Assembly (NCBI GenBank): GCA_014529385.2
Contig: CM043958.1
Location: 126,357,317 to 126,421,316, forward strand
DNA length: 64,000 nucleotides
Source of the DNA: Adiantum capillus-veneris
Lineage: Eukaryota; Streptophyta; Polypodiopsida; Polypodiales; Pteridaceae
Direction: 5' to 3'
The notes under the pieces: generated by a model
The model's database searches: none
Told to the model about the DNA's origin: nothing
Seen by the model: the letters and a program-made list of their open reading frames with translations, nothing else
Made by a program: the position numbers and the translations under genes
Part shown: positions 11,230-22,571 of the stretch, one piece after another
Numbering within the stretch: the first letter of the stretch is position 1
How the letters are laid out: each line of letters begins with the position of its first letter

Positions 11230-12560
11230 TCAAATGGTCTCTTTTACTTTGTGTTCTTGGGCTCCTGTCAAAATCCATGGTTCTTTAGGGAGTTTTATCG
11301 ATCCATCGAATGCTGTCTGCGGCCAATATTGCTCCATACGATCCACATTTCTAAGGTCAACCCTAGCTCCCAAAGTATCTTTCTTGCCGGTCAGATGGTC
11401 CCATAGCAGATTACCTACATTCTTGAATATGTGCATTGGATCAAATAAGTGATTGATCATGAGTCGGGGCCAATATGGTAACTTGTACCATAGAGAGAGT
11501 CTCCTCATCCCTGGGGGCAAACCGTCATCACACATCTCCTTCTGCTCTAAGCATGCTTGTGCAGACATCCTCGGTGGCACTCTTCCCAAAAAGCCGTCGT
11601 GTAACACATGATTCTGTGGAAGATACACTTGATGAACTTTGTAGATTTGCTTCTTCAATGAGGGCGCTCGACGTGCATTTAGTCTAGGTCCACATGTGAC
11701 ACATGCTCTGTATTTGCTTGTTTGAAGCCCTGCATGTATACACATGACAATAGATAAGCTTGAGAAAAACCAAGATTTGCATTGTTTGAGTTTTAAGTGT
11801 AAATCACATAAGCATTGTGTTAGTTCGGGATAGTCATGCATGGTCCACATTAGAATGCCTCTGATCAAAGCATTCCGTCGACCTGTGTATCGGCTCATAT
11901 CCACCACTTCTATGCCAATCCACACAATTGTTGTAGCTCTTCCAATAGTGGACGAAGATACACATCCATATTCTTCACTTTATATCGCCTCGGCACAATC
12001 AAGCTTAGCCACAGGTGCCCCTTCATGATAGTCAACCACGGGGGAATGTTGTAGTTGACGATGACAGCGGGCCATACATTGTAAGATGTTGATCTCTGAC
12101 CGCCATCCATAGCCAGGCCTAGGCACAAATTTTGAGCTTCCCTGGCAAAATCTGGCCATGTTTCGTCCATATGTTTCTAGGCTATACAATCTGCAGGAAT
12201 CCGTAGCACACCATCCAAAGATTTATTCTCCTCATGCCATGATGCTAGGGTGGCCATGGACTTACATTCGAAGAAATGCTTGATGCGAGGAAGCAGAGGA
12301 AAATGTCGCAAAACCTTTTGTGGAATTTTTTGTTCCATGGAAATCTACTCGACATCTCTCGGAATACATTTCGGAAACTTCTCCATGTCTATTTGTTCCC
12401 CTTTGAAAATAATGCAGTCGTTAGGACAAGCGTGAATCGAATTCTAATCCATCCCCAAGTTTCGCAAGATCTTTCTTGCTTCCTCTCTAGAATCTGGCAT
12501 CACATTATCAGCTGGCAGTATGTGCTCTTTGAGAAATCTACACAGTGAAAAAAATGTGGT
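11230..12560 (-). pseudogene. CACTA tnp2-like transposase core (Transposase_21)
   Basis: This is the catalytic region of a plant CACTA transposase, reading leftward. From about 12540: LKEHILPADNVMPDS and RKILRNLGMD, then a stop, then IHACPNDCIIFKGE, then QKIPQKVLRHFPLLPRIKHF, WHEENKSLDGVLR, and at 12170-11910 LCLGLAMDGG with WPAVIVNYNIPPWL and DVYLRPLLEELQQL. The Asp of the AMDGG motif, at the position of the family's ATDG, is retained. From 11925: MSRYTGRRNALIRGILMWTM, then after an apparent intron (acceptor about 11735) ACVTCGPRLNARRAPS and, near 11440, DPMHIFKNVGNLLWDHLTGK. At least three in-frame stops and frame changes show decay. It is the best-preserved of three related copies in the window. 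Confidence 0.93.
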
Positions 12561-12588
12561 ACACTTGTGTAAGTAATCTATCACATCA

Positions 12589-13043
12589 TTATACATCTAG
12601 AGTGTTTTTCCTAAAGTAAACACATTGTAATAGATCACCTGAAAAGCGTTGTGACGCTAGTGTCACTCCATCGAAAATTTGCCTGCATGTTGAGAGGAGC
12701 GCCTTTAATCTAGACACATGTGTTCCATCATACAATGACGTATCGGCTTCTCTTTTCATATCATCATAGATAAGCCTTTCTGAATCCATGATCATCTCGA
12801 TCATTTCATCGATCTCAAGCTCAAACATTGCCTCGTTGGGAATGTGGTCTGCATGATCATCCTCCGAGCTGTCAGAGGCTACATCTTGTGGCCTCACGTA
12901 TGCTGCTTGACCAAAGCGTCTGCGAATATGTGTATTGGGTTGCAAGATTGCTGCCTATTGGCCAACGTCAAAGTTTGACAAGTTATAATTGGCAAAAACT
13001 CGATCTATAATAGATGGATCAGACTCGCCAAATTCGCAAACGT
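12589..13043 (-). pseudogene. CACTA transposase N-terminal linker region
   Basis: The minus-strand frame encodes an acidic linker: from 13043 it reads CEFGESDPSIIDRVF, then a stop, then RRRFGQAAYVRPQD, an Asp/Glu-rich segment, and TSLYDGTHVSRLKALLS. The LYDG...L motif corresponds to the LYxGCxxFTxL motif that precedes the tnp2 core in this superfamily. The frame begins exactly at the 5' LTR boundary of the inserted Ty3/Gypsy element, and its missing upstream part lies on the far side of that insertion at 20168-20352. Confidence 0.82.
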
Positions 13044-13917
13044 TGTTGGGTGCATTTTTGACACCCTGTTTTTCGTAAATTTGTACATACGGACATGATG
13101 CCTGATGTCAAAAGGTTGTGTGGGCTTTCTTTTCGTGGATTTTTTAGCTTGCTTTAGCAAGCACATGTACATGCGCTGCAACTCGCTAGTCTAGTGACAG
13201 TTGTCGGGCTACTATAAGTGCCCGTGAGTAAGTTTTTTGAAGTGAGACTTGTATATAACTTGAACTCATGTACAAAATTAAATTTTTTTAGCAAAACGCC
13301 AGAATTTTTCAGGTTTGAGCTCGTTGTGCCTCCTTGATGGTTTCGGTTGCAGTTTTTGCCCCCACCTTGCCTACTCTACGCGTAGTCGTACCGGGACAGC
13401 TCTCTATTCGTATTAGTTTTGCATGTAGCGGCGTGTAGATTCAAATTTGGTCATCTTCAAATTTCTCTCCAGTCATTTTCCAAGCTTTCTCTCAAGCTTT
13501 AAAGTGCCCCAATTGGAGTTGTGCTCTTCAGGTTATGACTAGTTCTTTGCAGGGTTATGGCTATGGCAGCCTAGTGGCAAATTGTGTGCAAACAGATTTG
13601 GACGGCATATATGTATGAATTGTGGAATTGATGTTGAAGTTGTGGGTTTGTGATGTTAAATGGTGAAAGGGGAGGCCCTTGTCTTCATATGCATTGGTCG
13701 GCGTGTGCTGTAAATCCATTCTTTGGCAGGGTTTTGCTCCTATGTGACATAGTCTCTTGGGTCGGCGACGGCCAGGAAATTCCTAAGGGGACTACTCTTG
13801 TTGGACTTGTGGTGTTTCAAAGGGATTTTCCAAAGCTTTTGGTGTTGTTGTAGTGCTCTTTCAACGCTCTTGGGTGAAATTGCTATAGAGGCGTTCTAGT
13901 TTGCTTGTTTCCCAACA
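13044..13917 (+). repeat. 5' LTR of the dual-RNase H element
   Basis: 874 bp, TGTTGGG...CCCAACA. It aligns along its length with 19299-20167, with scattered substitutions and small indels (roughly 90% by eye). Both contain 'acatacggacatgatgcctgatgtcaaaag' split into shorter identical runs, and 'gtcgtaccgggacag/aac'. Confidence 0.95.
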
Positions 13918-13923
13918 GTGTTT

Positions 13924-13941
13924 TGGTGCCCGCCACCGAGG
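13924..13941 (+). promoter_or_regulatory. Primer-binding-site-like sequence
   Basis: TGGTGCCCGCCACCGAGG starts 7 bp inside the 5' LTR end. It begins with TGG, the complement of a tRNA CCA end, and is G/C-rich as expected. The tRNA it matches was not determined. Confidence 0.55.
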
Positions 13942-13959
13942 AATCGCTTCAAGTTACCT

Positions 13960-15437
13960 TCAGTTTACAGGTTTTAGAAGACATGGTGCTTAATTTTCCG
14001 GAGTTTAGTAGAAAATCAAATGAAATTTCCAAAGGTTTCATTGAGAGAATGGAGTTTGCTTGCTTTCTTCCTGAGAAGCATGACTTCCAGCGTTGGTGCT
14101 ATAAATCTTCTACTTCTGTTTGAAGGGAGATGCTAGGGAATGGTTGGAAGGCTATGAAAAGGAGCTACAATCAGCCCAAAATCCTCATGTTATGACTTAT
14201 GAAATGGTAAGGCATGCTTTTATAACACACTTTCAATAGGTGGAAGACCCACAAAAGGTATGGTAGTCTATTCAAGGCTTGGTACAGGGTGAAGGCCAGA
14301 CCATAGAAGACTTTGTGAAGGAATTCAATGCATTATGGACAAATTGGTGTACATATTTAGGGACTGAAATTTCTCCAACGATGTTGAAGAAGGATAGGTT
14401 TCTTGCAAGTTTGAGGAGTAACCTACGCTTGAAGGTAGAGCTTAAGCAGCCAAGGACCTTTGAGGAGGCAGTCAAAATTGCAAAGAATAAAGAGTGGAAA
14501 GTAGAGCATCTTCATCACTTGGAACCGATGTCGAGCCAAAGGTTGAAGTGAAAGCTGTAGAGCAACCAAGGGTCCTCATTAGGGAGCCAGGTTATGATCA
14601 CTAAGCTTCTCATGATGTGAATGCTTTTCGCAAGGAGATGGAAGAGGTTGTAGGTCTTATGAAGAATCTTAGTGTGCATATGATGGGAGGTGGAAGAGGT
14701 CAAATCTATGGATATGGACGTGGGTATGGAAGCAATGAGGGTTTTACAGGTGGTAGAGGAAGAGGCATGGCTGGAAGAGGGGATATGTTTCAATGTTACA
14801 ATTGTGGTGAATGGGGTCATAAAAGCCCTCAATGTGAAAAGCCAAAGAGAATGGGTGGTGACATGTTTCCTCTTCCTCCACAAATTCCTTCTCGAGCTCA
14901 AGATTATGATATTGAGATAAAAGGGGAAGCAGGGCCAAGCGGTTTGACAGAAGCTGAAGAGAAGGGCAAAACAAAAGTGGTAAGCATAATCTGTTTAGAG
15001 AAGAAGAGGATGATTTGGGAGCTATGGTCATGCATATAGGTAAGTGGGTTACAAGAGATCATGACATGAGTGATGCGAGTCCCAACCATAAAAGAGGGAA
15101 GCAGGTTGAAATAGGTACAGGTAAAGAGAAGAAGAAGAGAAAACCCAGGCAACATTACAATGCATCCGACTTTCCTTTGGGAGAAGGGCAACCAAATTAT
15201 AGTTTACGGGCTGATTTGGTGAGTAGAAAGGCTGATGTTACCTTTGAGAAACTCATGGAGACGTGTCCTAAGTTAAAGAGGCAATGGAATCATGTAGTCA
15301 ACCCCATGAAGAAAGAGCCTGCAAGGGGGTCAGTGAGAGTCCTATCTTTGAATGAGCTACCTGATATATGCCCTACTATGAATGCATGGCATAAGAGGAA
15401 GTGCATTGGAGAGGATTATATTGATGGAGGTGCATAG
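13960..15437 (+). pseudogene. gag of the dual-RNase H element, broken
   Basis: Gag (nucleocapsid precursor) pieces lie in several frames. At about 14120-14240 a frame reads GDAREWLEGYEKEL and MVRHAFITHF. At 14279-14551 it continues VQGEGQTIEDFVKEFNALW and KKDRFLASLRSNLRLKVEL, the retrotransposon gag core. At 14617-15039 a Gly/Arg-rich segment leads into a CCHC zinc knuckle, CYNCGEWGHKSPQC, near 14794-14835. The basic segment at 15015-15437 (KKKRKPRQHYNASDFPLGEG) leads towards the protease. At least three frame breaks are needed to read through. Confidence 0.85.
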
Positions 15438-16018
15438 GTATGTGTTATTACTCAAGCTTGTGTATCAAAGTTGGGACTCAACATGGTGAAGAATTCAGGT
15501 TTTTGCATAAAGCTTGCCAACCAATTAAGGGTGATATGCTTGGGACTTGTAAAGAACTTTGATGTGGATGTATTTGATCTTAAAGTGTTGGTCAATTTCC
15601 ATGTTATGCCCGCAGGTATTGGTGCTTTCCCTCTCATCCTTGAAAGACCATGGTTACAGGCAACTAAAGCTGTACAGAATTGGGGACATAGTACTATCAC
15701 TCTCTACGATAGAAGGGGTGATAAGAAGAGGTTTGACATGGCTAGCAAGCAATATTTAGACACTGATTTTGATGAGAAAAGTGATGAAGAAGAGTACTCA
15801 AGCAAAGAACAAGACAATGAGGATGATGACAGTGAAGTGGAAGATAGCAACGATAGTGATCTAGATGTATCCTCCTTGTTTCTTGAAGAAGAGCATGATG
15901 AGAAAAAAATATTTATTGGCCTTATGGAGAATGAGGATATCTCTGGTCCTTATGAGCAAATTGAAGAGCTGATGCAACCCAAAGTTCAACCTAATGTCAA
16001 ACAGGAGCTGATACAGGT
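15438..16018 (+). pseudogene. Aspartic-protease region of the dual-RNase H element
   Basis: The frame at 15471-16037 encodes MVKNSGFCIKLANQLRVICL, then FHVMPAGIGAFPLILERPWL and TKAVQNWGHSTITLYD, the layout of the C-terminal half of a Ty3/Gypsy protease with its LGRPWL-like motif. The expected D[ST]G catalytic triad would lie near 15425-15460, where the sequence reads DGGA followed by a stop, so the active site looks destroyed. A very acidic stretch (15760-15900) links it to the reverse transcriptase. Confidence 0.7.
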
Positions 16019-16910
16019 ATGTTGTCTCCCGACTTGATTAGTCATGAGAAGGGTGAGTACCTACATATGATACAACAATTTCCCAATTTATTCATCACTT
16101 CTTATGAGGAAATTAGAGGATTTAAGGGAGAGGAAATCCACATTCCAATCAAGGAAGGAGCTCAGCCCGTACACCAAAAGCTAAGGAGAATGGGACATGT
16201 ACAACTTAATGCTTTAAAGAAAGAAGTAGATAAGCTTCTTGAAGCAGGTTTCATATGTCCTGTGAGTACTGCAGAATGGGTGAGTCCTGTTGTTTTCACA
16301 CCCAAGAAGGATGGAAAGTGGAGGATATGTGTTGATTTTAAGCCTCCAAACGCAGCCATGAAGAGGGATCCATATCCTCTTCCTTTCATAAATCACTTAC
16401 TTGATTGCAGGGAATGAGAGGTATAGTGTATGTGATGGATTCTCTGGATATTTTAAGATCACCTTGGATTTAGAAGATCAAAATAAGACCACATTTGTCA
16501 CACCATGGGTATTCTTTTGTTATTGTGTGCTTCCTTTTGGTCTTATGAATGGCTGTGCGTGGTATCAGAAGCACGTCAACAAGGTGTTCACTCCCTTTCT
16601 TGGCGAATTTGTGAAGGATCTTATTGATGACTTTTGTGTTTATAGCTCTAGAAAGGATCATTTTGTAAAGCTTGGTATGGCATTGAAGCAATATGATGAA
16701 AGTGGAGGTCAACACAACCCAAATAAGTGTCATCTTGATCAACTAAGAGTGAAGTTTTTGGGGCATATGATCTCAGAGAATGGGATTGAAGTGGATCCTG
16801 GCAAAGTGAAGGCTTTGGTGCTACTCCCATCACCTAAAGATACAAAGCAACTTTCTACTTTCATTCAAAATGTGAAGTATATGGCAAGGTTCATTCCTTT
16901 GTCCTCTTAA
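16019..16910 (+). pseudogene. Reverse transcriptase of the dual-RNase H element
   Basis: RNA-dependent DNA polymerase domain in two frames. 16019-16417 contains QPVHQKLRRM, FICPVSTAEWVSPVVFTPKK and KWRICVDFKPPNAAMKRDPY (motifs 1-2). After a frame change near 16410, 16401-16910 has CDGFSGYFKITLDLEDQNKT, YCVLPFGLMNGCAWYQ, then DLIDDFCVYSS at the catalytic YxDD position, then KFLGHMISENGIEVDPGKV. The catalytic Asp pair is kept, but the Tyr position is changed. The frame ends with a stop after IPLSS. Confidence 0.92.
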
Positions 16911-16940
16911 CTTCTTTATCCTCTACAACAAGTAGCAAGG

Positions 16941-17737
16941 TTGGATCCTCTACAATGGACAAATGAATGTGAAGAGGTTTTTCAAGGTATCAAAGAGGTT
17001 CTTGGTTCTCTTCCTGCTATGCAAGCTCCTAATTGGGATAAGGAGTTTTATGTGAATCCATCAGTAGGTGAGGATGCTATTGGAGCTATGCTTCTTCAAC
17101 GAGGTAACAATTCCCACTACATGAAACCTATCTATCGTGCTAGCAGGGTGAAGCTAGAGGTGGAAAGAGGCTATACCAAGGTGGATCTCATCATGGTGAG
17201 TGTGATTTATGCATGTAGAAGATTGAGGCACTACCTTCTCCCTAAACCATTCACATTACTCACTAGCTACACTCTTCTACCTCAATTGGTGAATAGCCCT
17301 ACTTTGTCAAAGAGGCTCATGAAGTGGATTGTGGAGCTAAGTACAAGGGCGACATTGGCTATTTTCTTACTTATAAGGAAAGACCTCTTCTTCTTAAGGA
17401 GGACGCAATGAAGAAGCAACACATGGAAGCTCCTGACATAGACAATGCCTATCTATTGTTTTTTAATGGCTCTTGGAGGAAAGCGCATGGTGAAGCTTCA
17501 GGAGGTGTTGTAATTTATGATCATCGAGGTGCTTTGGTAACTAAAAGGAGTTTGAAGCTTACAACACAAAGCAACAATGAAGCTGAGTATGCTACTTTGG
17601 AGAAAGGTCTCAACCTTTACCTTGAGCTTGGCATCCACGGTGTGAGGGTAAGAGGTGATGCTCTTTTGGTGGTTAAGAAAGTACTTGGGGTGTGGAAAAG
17701 TAAGAATCCAAGGCTAAAAAATAGTGTTTTCAAGTGA
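16941..17737 (+). pseudogene. Two RNase H-like domains of the dual-RNase H element
   Basis: The frame at 16941-17411 is the usual retroviral-type RNase H: PLQWTNECEEVFQGIKEVL, DKEFYVNPSVGEDAIGAMLL, then YACRRLRHYLLPKPFTLLTS. An overlapping frame at 17324-17737 holds a second, distinct RNase H: LLFFNGSWRKAHGEASGGVV, TTQSNNEAEYATLEKGL and VRVRGDALLVVKKV. The Glu of NNEAEY and Asp of RGDALL suit an archaeal/plant-type RNase H, although the first catalytic Asp appears as Asn (FNGS). A second RNase H after the first is the hallmark of Tat-clade elements. Confidence 0.85.
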
Positions 17738-17989
17738 AGAATCTTCTTAAGAATTTTGAAGCTTGGAGTTTAAGGCATGTGGACAGGTCTCAAAATGAAG
17801 AAGCACATGGCGCATCGCAAGCTTCAATTGGCAACTGAATGTGATAAGGGATGATTCTCCTCTTTATTTGGGAAGGGAAGCTTTAGAGAGGGAGGAAGAG
17901 TTTCTACAAACACTTATGCTTCCATTAGAGTTGGAGAAGTAAAAAAAGTATGCCTTCCTACGCCGTGCCAAAAGGTATGTGCTACTTGG

Positions 17990-19181
17990 TGATGCCTTAT
18001 ATGTGAAGGGGGATGATCTTGTGATGAGAAAAGTGCTTTGGAAAGAGGAAATTTACAAATTCTTAGAGGAGAATGATGAGGGTTCTTGTGATGGTCACTT
18101 TGCTTCAGAGATCACTTTGCATAAAGTCTTGTAGGAGGGTTATGTGTGGCCAAGCGTTCAACGTGATGTTTATCTTTGGTGCAAGTCTTGTAAAGAGTGT
18201 CAAAGCATGGCAAATAGGGTTCTCAAATCAGAAATTAGAGGCACCATTGTGTCTTATGATGTGTTTGAGAAGTGGGGTATTGATGCAATAGGTCCTCTAC
18301 TTATGACAGCTAGAGGCAAATGTTACATACTTACTGTGCTATTGACTATCTATCTAGGTGGTGGGCTGAAGCCATGGGCTGAAGCCAAAGCTGTTAAGCA
18401 CATCACGAGTAAAGATGTTTCCTTGTTTATATATGAAGATATTTCTTGCAAATTTGGCATGCCATTGGAGTTACTTTCTGACAAGGGTCCAGGTTTCAGG
18501 GGAGAGCTGGTGGATTATCTATGTGAGAAGCTTCATGTGCATCACAGGTTTACTACTCCATATTATCCCCAATGCACTGGCATGAATGAAAGGTTTAATG
18601 GAGAGCTCATAAGGATTCTTACAAAGATGAAAAGAAATAATGTGAAGACTTGGGATTTAGAGCTACCTTGTGCTCTATGGGCTTACAAGACTGCCATCAA
18701 ATCAGGTATTGGTTTCTCTCCCTTCCATCTAGTTTTTGGCAAAGAGGCTTTACTTCCTATTGAGGTGGAGATACCAACTTTGAAGATGATGCTAAAGCTT
18801 GAAGAAGTGCCCAATGATGCATTCAAGGAAAGGCTTCTATATTTTCAAAGTGTACAATTGGATAGGTTGTTGGCTTTTGAGCATTATGAGTAGGTCTTGA
18901 AGAAGAATCAAGCAAAGGCAAATGAGAAGGTGAAGGACAAGGACATCAAGAAGGGTGACATGGTGCTTCATTACAATATTAAGCTTTATAGCACTTTTCA
19001 AAATAAATTTCAAATCAAGTGGCAAGGTCCTTTCTTAGTCTTAAACAAGTTTCCAAATGGCACATATCAACTTGTTGACTTGGATGGTACCCCACATAAA
19101 GCACGTGTGAATGGCTACAGGTTGAAGAAGGATATTGCAAGGTTGATGACTGTGATTGAGGATGAGCCTCCTTTTGAATAA
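17990..19181 (+). pseudogene. Integrase of the dual-RNase H element
   Basis: Integrase region in at least three frames. A HHCC-type start (WCKSCKECQSMANR near 18180) is followed by WGIDAIGPL, CKFGMPLELLSDKGPGFRGE and TPYYPQCTGMNERFNGELIR, which carry the D, D and E of the DDE core at ordinary spacing. After a stop at 18893, 18897-19181 has VLHYNIKLYSTFQNKFQIKW, then QGPFLVLNKF (GPY/F-like module) and YQLVDLDGTPHKARVNGYRL. The frame ends at 19181, about 120 bp before the 3' LTR. Confidence 0.92.
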
Positions 19182-19298
19182 TTTTCTGATCATGTGGCTA
19201 ATGATGAAGATGAAGTGAAGACTCTCTTATGCGGGTCACATGATCTCTTTTGTGCTGCTAATCATGAATGATCTAGCAGGATGGGGTGTGGCAAACTA

Positions 19299-20167
19299 TG
19301 TTGGGCACATTTCTAACACCCCGTTTTTTGTAAATTTTTACATACGGACATGATGCCTGATGTCAAAAGGGTGTGTGGGATTTTTTTGTGTCGGTTTTTT
19401 AGCTTGCTTTAGCAAGCACATGTACATGCACTTCAAGTCGCTAGTCTAGTGACAGCTGTCGTGCTACTGTAAGTGCCCGTGAGTGAGTTTTTTGAAGTGC
19501 GTATATAACTTAAAATCATGTACAAACTTAAAAAAGTTCAGCAAAACCCCAGAATTTTTCAGGTTTGAGATCGTTGTGCCTCCTTGATGGTTTTGGTTGG
19601 AGTTTTTGCCCTTGCCTTGCCTACTCTACCCATAGTCGTACCGGGACAACTCTCTGTTCGTATCAATTTTGCATGTAGCGGCGTGTAGATTCAAATTTGG
19701 CCATCTTCAGCTTTCTCGCCTGTAATTTTTCAAGATTTATCTCAAGATTTAAAGTGCCTCAGTTGGAGTTGTGCTCTTCAGGTTATGACTAGTTCTTTGC
19801 AGGGTTATGGCTATGGCAGCCTAGTGGCAAATTGTGTGCAGACAAATTTGGAGGGCATATATGTATGAATTGTGGGATTGATGTTGAAGTTGTGGGTTTG
19901 TGATGTTCAATGGTGAAAGGGTAGGCACCTTGTATTCATATGCATTGGTCGGCGTGTGCTGTAAATCTATGCTTTGTCAAGGTTTTGCTCCAATGTGACA
20001 TAGTCTCTTAAGTGTGCACGACCAGTAAATTCCCAAGGGGACTACTCTTGTTGGACTTGTGGCGTTTCAAAGGGATTTTCCAAATCTTTTGGTGTTGTTG
20101 TAGTGATCTTTTAATTCTCTTGGGTGACATCGCTATAGAGGTGTTCCAGTTTGCTTGTTTCCCAACA
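19299..20167 (+). repeat. 3' LTR of the dual-RNase H element
   Basis: 869 bp, TGTTGGG...CCCAACA, matching the 5' LTR. It is preceded by a G-rich tract (ggatggggtgtgg, about 19279-19291) that could be the remnant polypurine tract, separated from the LTR by a few bases. Confidence 0.95.
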
Positions 20168-20352
20168 ACATGCTGCAAAGAAATGTGTCTTGTCCATCGC
20201 ACAACATGCTTGCATTGATTACAAGGACATAAGATCCTTGTTGAGAGATAGGTGTTTCGGTTGGATGGCCCCACATCCTTATCACTACTCATTATGAAGG
20301 TAAAAACCTTATAACTTGGATATAAATTTAATCTTCTATTGGCATCCTCCAT
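20168..20352 (-). pseudogene. CACTA transposase-associated N-terminal domain
   Basis: Reading leftward from 20352, the minus strand encodes a short start (MEDANRRLNLYPSY) and then RILCPCNQCKHVVRWTRH, the CPCxxC motif of the transposase-associated domain that begins plant CACTA tnp2 proteins. The frame runs into the 3' LTR boundary at 20168. Removing the Ty3/Gypsy element plus one copy of the 4-bp flank puts this frame in register with the open frame at 13043, so this is the missing start of that gene. Confidence 0.82.
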
Positions 20353-20353
20353 C

Positions 20354-20355
<2 letters not shown>

Positions 20356-20402
<47 letters not shown>
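20356..20402. repeat. (TG)n microsatellite
   Basis: About 45 bp of pure TG repeat directly upstream of the CACTA transposase start. Confidence 0.97.
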
Positions 20403-20404
<2 letters not shown>

Positions 20405-20671
20405 TTTGTTCACAATGTAAACTACCTCACATTCTCTAGTCATGTCTAATCCCCACACACTTTGGTCTAGAGGTGCACAAAGATTAGAACCACCAGGTTA
20501 TAATCTCGTATTTATTGATCAATGCCTATATTTGTGGATACAAGAAATCTACACACCCATGTCTACATGATTGAACTACCACAACCACATTGGTGTTAAG
20601 ACTAAGTACAATGGGTCGACATATCCATACACTCATGTCTCACTCTTCAAATAAGTTTTGAAAATTGAACA

Positions 20672-21125
20672 AATTGTGGATTTTCACACACAATACGAAG
20701 GATTTGGGCTGACATTGGAAGGAACGGCCTAGACATGGTTTCAATCATTGAACAAAGATGAATTTTCACACATAGAACAACTCTTGCAAGAATTTTCATG
20801 GGAATTTTCTAAAAGGGGGATCAAGCACAACATGATGTCATAGATCTATTCTTTCAAACAAAAAGAGAATGAGAAAGTGAAGGAATCGCTTCACTTCAAA
20901 TAGTACATAGAGAGGTGTCCTCTGAGAGAGTTGTTGCAAGATGAAAGATTATTTGTTCTCTTCATATAGGGATTCAAAAATAAGACTATAAAAAAGGACC
21001 TACACTTGAAAGCATGCACTACCTTTGAGCAAGTCATGAAAGAAGCTTTGTACCTTGTGGACAATTGCAAAGCTTATGGTGAGATTATGGAGAATTCAAA
21101 AACTACAACAAACAATGTCTCCTCA
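20672..21125 (+). pseudogene. gag core of unit D
   Basis: The plus strand carries a Ty3/Gypsy gag core broken by stops: VDFHTQYEGFGLTLEGTA, TWFQSLNKDEFSHIEQLL, then SFKQKENEKVKESLHFK, and finally KKDLHLKACTTFEQVMKEAL. The order (TAxxWFxxL, then KQ...ESLxxF, then LxxxxTFEQ) is that of the retrotransposon gag family. A Ser-rich tail follows to about 21200. No zinc knuckle was found. Confidence 0.8.
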
Positions 21126-22571
21126 TCTTCTAGTGAAACCAACCTGATACCACTTTCTCAAACTCAACTAATGCCGAATCTAGAAGATATTGTAGAAGTA
21201 GTAGTACAACTATTGAGCCTAGATTTTGTCCAAACTGTGCACACAAGAGACCATACAAGCCTCAATCATCGCATCAATTGCCACCTTGAAGATTCCAAAT
21301 TTTGGACAATCATGAATCGGGTGTTTAATAGAACATTTAAAAAAATATCCAAATATCTCTACGTTCTTTGCCCGATGAGGACAATTTCTTGCGCAATATT
21401 ATCTTCACACTCGTAGCATGGTCCTATTTGTTGCGTAGTTGGTGGTCCATCCAATGGATGTTCTTGCATGGTAAGAATGGTCTTTGAACCATACTCTTGA
21501 TTGGCTATGAACATGAGCGTATTCCCGTTCAGGGAATATTAGTTTCTCATTGGTTTTGACACATATGATGGTTGTGGTCTTTCATTGCCTTGAAAAAACA
21601 AACAATAGGGGGAAAGTAACAATGAACATTGTATGAGTGATACCTTCTTCCAGTGGATCCGAGGTAGAACTCATGATTCTTATAACTGTGATGACTACAG
21701 CTCAAGCTCAAGAAGCTTTCAAAAACAACCTGTTGAGGAACCTACATTGACAATTCAAACTAAAACTGAGAACATTTTAGTGAGGGCTAGAAGAAAATTG
21801 CAAAAAGCCAAATGAGACAAAATAAAAGAAAAAGGCTAAGGGAAAAGTGGGCCTTATAAATAGAGTTTAAGAAAATAGGGGAATGGCCCAAGTGTGAGCA
21901 AGAAAACAAAGGAAAGCTCAAGGAAGCGGAAGTGTCAAAAACTTTATGGGGTGGTTCAGTCTTAGTAGAAAAAGTTAATGAGCATTTAGATGCCATGATG
22001 CGAGCCTATGAGGCAAGACTAAAAAACAACTAGACATTAGAGCAAAGCTAGATGACATATCCGCACCCAGAAATTGAAACAAAATGATTGGAAATTTATA
22101 GGTGGCTCATAGAAACAGCCTAAGCTCTAATGGAGCAAAAAACATTGAATATTCCCAAACAAGTTGTACGAACACCTGAAAAGGAGGACAAAGGGCACAC
22201 AAAGAAAACAAAACAAGTGAACCAATGAAACCTAAAAGTAAAATACCATTGGAGACAAGTTAGTAGCTAAAACAACTGATGAGGCCAAATCTCAAGAGAT
22301 GTAGCCTATTCCAGAAGTAGAAGAACCATGGCCAAAATCCTTATGGAAATCAATTAGAGACCACAAATATGGTAGTGAAACTTTCAAGTCTGCACCTATC
22401 ACTAAGATCAATATGGATCACAAGTTCTACCTTAGAGATATACAATCTCTATACGGAAATGCCGAGTCTATAACATTTGAAGAGAGAAAACCACTCTCCC
22501 TAGACTTTGCCATCTTTCACAGGAGAACCTAAAACAAAATCTGAGGTTAGAGTGGTACCATCCCGATTTGG

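Larger units (their letters stand above)
13044..20167 (+). mobile_element. Ty3/Gypsy LTR retrotransposon with dual RNase H (Tat-like), decayed
   Basis: A full-length element of about 7.1 kb. LTRs lie at 13044-13917 and 19299-20167; both start TGTTGGG and end CCCAACA, a perfect terminal inversion. The internal order is primer site, gag with a CCHC knuckle, protease, reverse transcriptase, RNase H, a second RNase H-like domain, integrase. Two RNase H domains in plant Ty3/Gypsy elements are known from the Tat clade. The flanking bases are ACGT (13040-13043) and ACAT (20168-20171), a 4-bp near-duplication differing by one CpG-type transition. The element splits a CACTA transposase gene. Several stops and frame changes make it non-autonomous. 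Confidence 0.93.
6704..20352 (-). mobile_element. Decayed CACTA (En/Spm) DNA transposon, split by a Ty3/Gypsy element
   Basis: A large CACTA-superfamily element lies on the minus strand. The left end is CACTACAAGAGG at 6704, followed by subterminal repeats. Reading leftward from 20352, the coding order is CPC-type transposase-associated domain (20352-20168), interruption by a 7.1-kb retrotransposon (20167-13044), tnp2-like transposase (13043 to about 11230), DUF4218-like region (11074-10462), DUF4216-like region (10161-9832), a tail to 9437, and an accessory gene (8690-7497). This is the domain order known for plant CACTA transposases. Many stops and frame changes make it non-autonomous. The right terminus, expected to end in TGTAGTG, was not found; a (TG)n tract begins at 20356 and a different element follows. 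Confidence 0.9.

Noticed and set aside
11475-11687. Plus-strand open frames opposite the CACTA transposase
   Set aside because: They are antisense shadows of the well-matched minus-strand tnp2-like frames; the same applies at 7705-8596 and 12250-12548.
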